This document shows, piece after piece, positions 1-4,109 of a DNA stretch of 5,563 nucleotides. Both the position numbers and the translations under genes were made by a program. The notes under the pieces are model-generated. The model made no database searches and was not told where the DNA came from. It saw only the letters and a program-made list of their open reading frames with translations. Each line of letters starts with the position of its first letter. Within the stretch, counting starts at the first letter, position 1. Source of the stretch: Candidatus Latescibacterota bacterium (GTDB taxonomy: Bacteria; Latescibacterota; UBA2968; UBA8231); contig JAJDTN010000306.1 in NCBI GenBank assembly GCA_022827165.1, positions 1-5,563 of the forward strand, read 5' to 3'.

Positions 1-1971
1 ATGTCCTTCCAGAATAGCCTGAATGCGACCGCTGGCCACGTCCCACAGCCGAATGGTCCTGTCGGAGCCGCCACGGGCCAGGACCGCCCCATCCGGGGAG
101 AACGCCACCGAAGTAGCGGACTCCCCGGGCCCCGTCAACAAGCCGGCTTCGTCGCCGGTGCGGGCGTCGTAGAGCCAGATGCCGATACTGCCGGCCACGG
201 CCAGCAACTCGCCGTCTGGGGAATAGGCCACGGCCCGGTCGCCTTCTGCGATCGAGCCCTTTCCCAGGCGGGCGAGGGCCCCCTCGGGCAGTCTCCAGAG
301 GTGGTAGGCCGATAGCTCGGGGGGCCAATCCTCCTCCACCACAGGGGTTCCATGCAGGGCCAGAACCACCGGGGTGCCCAGGCCCGAGCTCACCAGGACC
401 TCGACGGCCGTGCCGTCCAGATTGCAGCGCTTGATGCGCTTCCGGCCCGAGTCGGTCCAGTAGACCCTGCCTTCGACCCCATCCACCGCCAGACCTCGGG
501 GAGTGAGCAGGAGCGTAGTGACGAGGTCTTCCACATCGGAGCCGTCCAAGTTGCTCCGCTGGATCCTGTCCGCGCCCGAGTCGGTCCAGTAGAGCTTGCC
601 CCCGGCCGCGTCCAACGCCAGCCCGGAGGGAGTGACCAGGCCGGTGGTGACCAGGTCCTCGACCTGGGAGCCGTCCAGGTTGCTCCGCTGGATCCTGTCC
701 GTGCCCGAGTCGGTCCAGTAGAGCCTGCCCCCGGCCGCGTCCAGCGCCAGCCCGGAGGGAAGGACCAGGCCGGTGGTGACCAGGTCCTCGACCTGGGAGC
801 CGTCCAGGTTGCTCCGCTGGATCTTGTCCGTCCCTCTGTCGGCCCAGTAGAGCTTGCCCCCGGCCCCATCCACCGCCAGCCCCGCGGGAGCCACCACACC
901 GGTGACCACATCCTCCACCTGCGAGCCGTCCCGGTTGGCCCGGTGGATCCGGTCCGTTGTCCAGTCCGCCCAGTAGATCTTTCCCTCCTCGGGCGAGATC
1001 AAGGGAGCCACCGGCCCACCGATGCCGGCCGGCAGCAGCGGACTGGAGGGGTCGACGCTGTGGATCAGCAGCAGCCAGGCGTCACTGATATCCACCCGGC
1101 CGTCGCCGTTTACATCGCCCAGGGCGATGTCGCCCTCGTTGGGCATGACCGTCGAGGAATCGAAGCTGTACAGAGCCACCAGAAGGGCATCGGCCACGTC
1201 CACCCTTCCGTTGTTGTCCACGTCCCCCAGCAGGCGGTCCGTGGGCGTGGAGGCCCTCTTCGCCGCCGGGGAGCCGCCCAGCCTCTGGACGACGAGGTCC
1301 ACCTCGCCGCCGCCCGCCGGCACCTGGAAGCCCGGGTCCACGTAGGGCGTCAGTCCGGCGCCCGAGACGACCAGACCATAGACCGGGCCCGCCTCAAGCA
1401 GGCTCCTGTCCCAGACACCCCGGCCCCCCGGCGCCACCGCCGGAACTCCCGCCTGGCCGTCCACCAGTACCATGCGCCCGGTCCGGGTGTCGTCACCGGC
1501 GCGCAGGCGGTAGAGGTAGACCCCGGCTGCCGCCGCCCGGCCCACCGCTTCCGTGCCGTGCCAGCGCGCGGAGTGGTATCCCGCCGGTTGCGGGCCGTCC
1601 AAGAGCGTGGCAATGCGCTGACCCAGCAGGTTGAAGACCTCCAGCCGCACGTGGGCCGCGGTTGGCAGCTCGTACGGGATGATCGTGGCGGGGTTGAAGG
1701 GATTGGGGTAGTTCGGCCCCAGGTGGAGGTGTTGAGGCAGCGTGCGGACACCGGAGGACAGGGCCCCGGCGGGGAGGGTGAAGCGGCCGGATGCGTCGGT
1801 GGTTGCCCTGGCCGGAGGAGCCCGCAGATCGGCCAGGTCGAAGAGGAGCACCCGGGCGCCGGCGGCGGGCTCTCCGGAGGCCAGCCGCACCCGGCCCTCG
1901 AGGACGGGCTCGGCGCCGGCTTGGGAAGACAGCAGGGCCGCTGCCAGGAAACCGGCGAGTGTGCAACGCAT
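1..1971 (-). CDS. Secreted multidomain surface protein: FlgD-like/NYPNPFNP module, dockerin loops, YWTD and WD40 propellers (C-terminus cut by window edge)
   Basis: The reverse-strand frame is open from the ATG at 1971 to the window edge, giving 657 codons without a stop. Residues 1-20 form a signal peptide (charged start, then GFLAAALL, cleavage after AGA). Residues 21-75 resemble a carboxypeptidase-regulatory-like fold (EGRVRL, then TTDASGRFTLPAG). Residues 86-165 are a FlgD/type IX-sorting-like module: PNYPNPFNP at 86-94, IPYELP, LEVFNLLGQ, GVYLYRLR at 150-157. Two dockerin-type calcium loops lie at 249-261 (GDVDNNGRVDVAD) and 285-297 (GDVNGDGRVDISD). Five YWTD/YWAD motifs begin near residues 333, 375, 418, 461 and 504. 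WD40 repeats follow from about 578 (AYSPDGELLAVAG, IWLYD, AFSPDGAVL, RLWDVASG). The protein is therefore exported and probably cell-surface or secreted, likely for binding or adhesion; no catalytic domain is visible. A GGAG Shine-Dalgarno at 1980-1983 with an 8-nt spacer supports the start. The domain calls are secure; ligand and final localisation are unknown. Confidence 0.9.
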   Translation of the reverse strand, partial: MRCTLAGFLAAALLSSQAGAEPVLEGRVRLASGEPAAGARVLLFDLADLRAPPARATTDASGRFTLPAGALSSGVRTLPQHLHLGPNYPNPFNPATIIPYELPTAAHVRLEVFNLLGQRIATLLDGPQPAGYHSARWHGTEAVGRAAAAGVYLYRLRAGDDTRTGRMVLVDGQAGVPAVAPGGRGVWDRSLLEAGPVYGLVVSGAGLTPYVDPGFQVPAGGGEVDLVVQRLGGSPAAKRASTPTDRLLGDVDNNGRVDVADALLVALYSFDSSTVMPNEGDIALGDVNGDGRVDISDAWLLLIHSVDPSSPLLPAGIGGPVAPLISPEEGKIYWADWTTDRIHRANRDGSQVEDVVTGVVAPAGLAVDGAGGKLYWADRGTDKIQRSNLDGSQVEDLVTTGLVLPSGLALDAAGGRLYWTDSGTDRIQRSNLDGSQVEDLVTTGLVTPSGLALDAAGGKLYWTDSGADRIQRSNLDGSDVEDLVTTLLLTPRGLAVDGVEGRVYWTDSGRKRIKRCNLDGTAVEVLVSSGLGTPVVLALHGTPVVEEDWPPELSAYHLWRLPEGALARLGKGSIAEGDRAVAYSPDGELLAVAGSIGIWLYDARTGDEAGLLTGPGESATSVAFSPDGAVLARGGSDRTIRLWDVASGRIQAILEGH
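412..990 (-). repeat. Tandem 126-129 bp repeats encoding YWTD propeller blades
   Basis: On the plus strand the repeat begins with gccgtcc at 412, 541, 670, 799 and 925, so the spacing is 129, 129, 129 and 126 bp. Each unit encodes a 42-43 residue LDL-receptor class B (YWTD) repeat with the pattern YW(T/A)D, R-I-x-R-x-N, L-D-G, V-E-D, then G-L-A-(L/V)-D. The copies at 541-669 and 670-798 differ by eye at only about six bases, so they are recent duplicates or are kept alike by gene conversion. The outer copies at 412 and 925 have diverged more. YWTD propellers normally close with six blades; five clear YW motifs are seen, and the sixth blade may be made from the flanking strands. Confidence 0.85.
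1912..1971 (-). other. Signal peptide coding segment of the surface protein
   Basis: The first 20 codons encode MRCTLAGFLAAALLSSQAGA. There is one basic residue, an alanine/leucine-rich core and an A-G-A cleavage site before E21. This fits Sec export by signal peptidase I. A cysteine at residue 3 is too early to be a lipobox cysteine. Confidence 0.75.
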
Positions 1972-2223
1972 GGCCTCCACTCCGTGGAAAGGACAGGGAG
2001 AACTAACACACTGGCTATCCAGGAATCCAAAGGGATGGAAGGGGCTCCCTTGCAGACCATACCGGCATGGGTGCGTCGCCATAGCGTCCACCAAGCGCTG
2101 ACCTATCTTTCGCCGCCTTGAGCCCTCCCAGGCTCCCGAGCATCTCCTCCCATCTCCTCAGCTGATCATGATTCGACTCGAGACAGACCGACTGGCGGCC
2201 GAGACCCCGGCCGCCCCGCTCCC
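1972..2223. other. Divergent intergenic region between the surface protein and the ThDP enzyme
   Basis: These 252 bp separate two divergently transcribed genes and should hold both promoters. I find no convincing sigma-70 -35/-10 pair on either strand. Visible structure is limited to a 10-bp near-perfect direct repeat (CATCTCCTCC at 2141-2150, CATCTCCTCA at 2151-2160), a weak hairpin (GAGCC-ctccca-GGCTC, 2120-2135) without a T-tract, and the small ORF at 2168-2227. The region is somewhat less GC-rich than the genes on either side. Confidence 0.6.
1980..1983 (-). promoter_or_regulatory. Shine-Dalgarno for the surface protein
   Basis: Read on the reverse strand, GGAG is followed by an 8-nt spacer and then the ATG at 1971-1969. 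A second GGAGG at 1978-1974 lies only 2 nt from the ATG, which is too close to act. This supports the ATG at 1971, which also gives a well-formed signal peptide. Confidence 0.55.
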
Positions 2224-2227
2224 ATGA
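2168..2227 (+). CDS. Possible 19-codon leader ORF overlapping the ThDP enzyme start (ATGA)
   Basis: The ATG at 2168 opens a short frame, MIRLETDRLAAETPAAPLP, whose TGA stop at 2225-2227 overlaps the next gene's ATG at 2224-2226. ATGA overlaps often mark translational coupling, which would fit the lack of a Shine-Dalgarno in front of 2224. However, no good ribosome binding site precedes 2168 either. The first nine residues resemble the usual N-terminus of RimJ-type GNAT acetyltransferases (LETxRL), so this may instead be a gene remnant. It may also be chance. Confidence that it is translated is low. Confidence 0.2.
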   Translation: MIRLETDRLAAETPAAPLP

Positions 2228-3807
2228 CCGGCGCCGAGAGCGTCGTCCAGGCGCTGACCGCCGCCGGCGTCCGCCATCTCTTCGCCCTCTCCGGCAACCA
2301 GAACCTGCCGGTCTTCGACGCCTGCATCGGCAGCGGCCTCCGGCTCATCCACACCCGCCACGAGGCCGCGGCGGTGCACATGGCCGACGGCTGGGGCCGC
2401 CTCACCGGCGAGCCGGGGGTGGCCCTGCTCACCGCCGGTCCCGGCCACTCCAACGGCGTCACCGGTCTCTTTGTGGCCCGGGCCGCCGAGTCCCCCTTGG
2501 TGATGATCAGCGGCCACAGTCCGCTCGCGCAGGCGGGCATGGGGGCCTTCCAGGAGCTGGACCAGGCGGCCATGGCGGCGCCCGCGGCCAAGTGGTCCCA
2601 CGCGGCCGACGGGTCCGAGCCGCTGGCGGATCTCGTCGCCCGGGGGCTGCGGACGGCGGTCAGCGGCCGCCCCGGTCCCGTGCACCTCAGTCTGCCCATG
2701 GATCTGCTGCAGGCGGAGACGGAGGCGCGCTCGCCCTCAGCGGCGGAGATCCTCCCCGACGAGGGACCACGGCTGAGCGAGGGCGAGGCCGGAGACATCC
2801 TCGACCGCCTGCAGAGCGCCGCCCGTCCCCTGATCCTGGCCGGCCCCGCCATGTGCCGCGGCCCCCGCTGGCAGGCGGTGCAGGCCCTGCAGTCGGCCAC
2901 CGGCGTGCCGGCCCTCCCGTGCGAGAGTCCCCGCGGGGTCGACGACCCCTGGCTTCGCGGCACCACCCGACGCCTGGCCGAGGCCGATCTCGTGCTGCTC
3001 ATCGGCAAGAGGCTGGACTTCTCCCTGCGTTTCGGTGAGCCTCCGGCCTTCTCGGAGTCCGTCCGCTTCCTCTCGGTCGATGCCGAAGAACCTCTCGACG
3101 CCTCCCGCCTCGAAGGCTGCTTTCGGGGCGATCCCGCCGAGGCCGCAGCCACCCTCACCAGCGCCGCGGCGCAGCGGTCGTGGAATGACAGCCCCTGGGG
3201 ACGGCAGGTCCGGGAGGCGCGCGCCGAGCCGCCGGAGTGGCGGGCCCACCGCGCCAGCGACGCATCACCGATTCACCCGCTGGCGCTCTGCGAGCGGCTG
3301 CAGCCCTTCCTGGACCAGGACGGCGTCTTCGTCTGCGATGGCGGCGAGTTCGGCCAGTGGATGCAGGCCGGGCTCACCGCCGGGCTGCGGCTGATCAACG
3401 GCCCTTCCGGCTCCATCGGCAGCTCCCTGCCCATGGGCATGGCCGCCAAGGTGCTCCACCCCGATCTCCCGGTCTTCGTCTTCCAGGGGGACGGCACCTT
3501 CGGCTTCCACGCCATGGAGATCGACACCTGCCTGCGCTACGGCCTGCCGGTCGTGATCATCGTCGGCAACGACGCCCGCTGGAACGCCGAGGTGCAGCTG
3601 CAGATCCGCCAGTACGGGCCGGACCGCACCATCGGCTGCAACCTCCTGCCGACCCGCTACGACCGCATCGCCGAGGCCCTGGGCGGATTCGGCGAGCGGG
3701 TGGAGGATCCCGAGAAACTGGCGCCGGCGGTGGAACGGGCCCTGGCCAGCGGCCGGCCCGCCGTGATCGACGCCACCGTCGACGGCCTGCCGGCCCCGGT
3801 GTTCTGA
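2224..3807 (+). CDS. Thiamine-diphosphate-dependent enzyme, acetolactate synthase / 2-hydroxyacyl-CoA lyase-like, substrate unknown
   Basis: This complete 527-residue protein has the three-domain fold of ThDP decarboxylases and lyases. The N-terminal pyrimidine-binding domain (about 1-165) has the catalytic glutamate E47 in TRHEAAAVHMADGWGRLTG, then TAGPGHSNGVTGL and AFQELDQ. The central domain (about 185-320) has IGKRLDFSLRFGEPP (260-274), which resembles the equivalent stretch of 2-hydroxyacyl-CoA lyase and oxalyl-CoA decarboxylase (GARLNW-x-L-x-FG) more than classical acetolactate synthase. The C-terminal domain has GSIGSSLPMG (396-405) and the ThDP/Mg motif GDG at 422-424 ending in GND at 448-450. 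The likely chemistry is cleavage or ligation of a 2-keto acid or 2-hydroxyacyl substrate in the cytoplasm. It is somewhat shorter than biosynthetic acetolactate synthase (550-600), and no small subunit or ilv gene lies nearby, so a role in branched-chain synthesis is not supported. ATG 2224 is the only ATG/GTG/TTG in frame after the stop at 2119; no Shine-Dalgarno precedes it. Confidence 0.9.
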   Translation: MTGAESVVQALTAAGVRHLFALSGNQNLPVFDACIGSGLRLIHTRHEAAAVHMADGWGRLTGEPGVALLTAGPGHSNGVTGLFVARAAESPLVMISGHSPLAQAGMGAFQELDQAAMAAPAAKWSHAADGSEPLADLVARGLRTAVSGRPGPVHLSLPMDLLQAETEARSPSAAEILPDEGPRLSEGEAGDILDRLQSAARPLILAGPAMCRGPRWQAVQALQSATGVPALPCESPRGVDDPWLRGTTRRLAEADLVLLIGKRLDFSLRFGEPPAFSESVRFLSVDAEEPLDASRLEGCFRGDPAEAAATLTSAAAQRSWNDSPWGRQVREARAEPPEWRAHRASDASPIHPLALCERLQPFLDQDGVFVCDGGEFGQWMQAGLTAGLRLINGPSGSIGSSLPMGMAAKVLHPDLPVFVFQGDGTFGFHAMEIDTCLRYGLPVVIIVGNDARWNAEVQLQIRQYGPDRTIGCNLLPTRYDRIAEALGGFGERVEDPEKLAPAVERALASGRPAVIDATVDGLPAPVF

Positions 3808-3893
3808 GGGAAGGCTGCTCCCCCGCTCCTGCGATGGTCCCCCATGACGTCGACGCTGAGTCCGTGCGTCCGAGACATTACTTCCTTACACTC

Positions 3894-3922
3894 TTGCCCT
3901 TCTTGGAGAGGAGCGAAGTAAT
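3894..3922 (+). promoter_or_regulatory. Weak sigma-70-like promoter candidate
   Basis: TTGCCC (3894-3899) and AGTAAT (3917-3922) are separated by exactly 17 bp, and each matches its consensus box at 4 of 6 positions. Transcription would start near 3929 and read through to the PLD-helicase with a leader of about 150 nt. That start would fall after the ATG at 3924, so this promoter and translation of the small ORF from 3924 exclude each other. Matches this weak arise by chance. Confidence 0.2.
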
Positions 3923-3923
3923 C

Positions 3924-4109
3924 ATGAGCCTCTCTCATAGCCGGAACCAGGGTTCGGCTCAGAGGGGGAAGGGACTCCCCGCTTCCATACGGTCTACGAG
4001 GGATTTCAACCTGCTGGCCACTCATCTACGGCAGGCAAGAAGCGCCCTGGGAGATCACCTAATCGCAAGGGGTAGGCACCAATATGCCGCGTATCTTCGA
4101 CAACCTTGA
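3924..4109 (+). CDS. Possible small protein, 61 residues, unrecognised
   Basis: The ATG at 3924 has a purine-rich AGGAG at 3909-3913 with a 10-nt spacer. The frame ends at TGA 4107-4109 and overlaps the PLD-helicase start by 26 bp. The product is basic, has no membrane segment or signal peptide, and may form an amphipathic helix in its second half (STRDFNLLATHLRQARSALG). I recognise no family. The same frame can begin at ATG 3834 (92 codons), but that start lacks a visible ribosome binding site. Codon use is mixed, like the PLD-helicase and unlike the ThDP gene. If real, it would be co-transcribed and coupled with the PLD-helicase. It could equally be a chance ORF in leader DNA. Confidence 0.3.
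   Translation: MSLSHSRNQGSAQRGKGLPASIRSTRDFNLLATHLRQARSALGDHLIARGRHQYAAYLRQP
4067..4072 (+). promoter_or_regulatory. Shine-Dalgarno for the PLD-helicase
   Basis: AAGGGG lies 11 nt before the ATG at 4084, with a second weak GG at 4075-4076. The spacing is at the long end of normal. It supports 4084 as the start, because the PLD-domain homology begins within a few tens of residues of this ATG. Confidence 0.45.

Larger units (their letters stand above)
3808..4083 (+). other. Spacer between the ThDP enzyme and the PLD-helicase; compositional break
   Basis: This 276-bp stretch has visibly lower GC than the upstream gene, for example acattacttccttacactc at 3875-3893. It contains a possible small ORF (3924-4109), a weak promoter candidate (3894-3922) and a short inverted repeat (GGGGA-agggac-TCCCC near 3964-3979). 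No strong rho-independent terminator follows the ThDP stop at 3807. It is a plausible junction between core and imported DNA. Confidence 0.5.

Noticed and set aside
390..911. 173-codon minus-strand frame rich in W, P and R
   Set aside because: It is a shifted reading of the same YWTD repeats; the correct register gives the YWTD/LDG/GLALD pattern.
412..1000. CRISPR-like regular spacing of repeats
   Set aside because: The 126-129 bp units are contiguous coding repeats with no spacers and translate as propeller blades.
1350..2060. 236-codon minus-strand frame and the overlapping 157-codon frame at 1493-1966
   Set aside because: Both are out of register with the signal peptide, FlgD-like and dockerin modules read in the frame starting at 1971.
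2049..2075. TTGCAG ... CATAGC as a promoter
   Set aside because: The spacer is longer than 20 bp and the -10 box is poor.
352..2121. 589-codon plus-strand open frame
   Set aside because: It is antisense to the surface-protein gene. Its repetitive content is the complement of the YWTD repeats, it shows no family motif, and the reverse strand gives clear domains through the whole stretch. Long antisense frames are expected in GC-rich DNA.
2166..3158. 330-codon minus-strand frame, plus smaller antisense frames under the ThDP gene
   Set aside because: They are low-complexity R/S/P-rich shadows opposite a gene with intact catalytic motifs.
3237..3923. Upstream part of a 290-codon plus frame ending at 4109
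   Set aside because: Most of it overlaps the ThDP C-terminal domain out of frame and is arginine-rich noise. Only the last part (3924-4109) could be a gene.
3964..3979. GGGGA-agggac-TCCCC hairpin as a terminator for the ThDP gene
   Set aside because: The stem is only five pairs, it lies about 160 bp after the stop, and no T-tract follows.
3657..4025. 122-codon minus-strand frame across the spacer
   Set aside because: There is no Shine-Dalgarno or recognisable motif, and half of it lies antisense to the ThDP gene.
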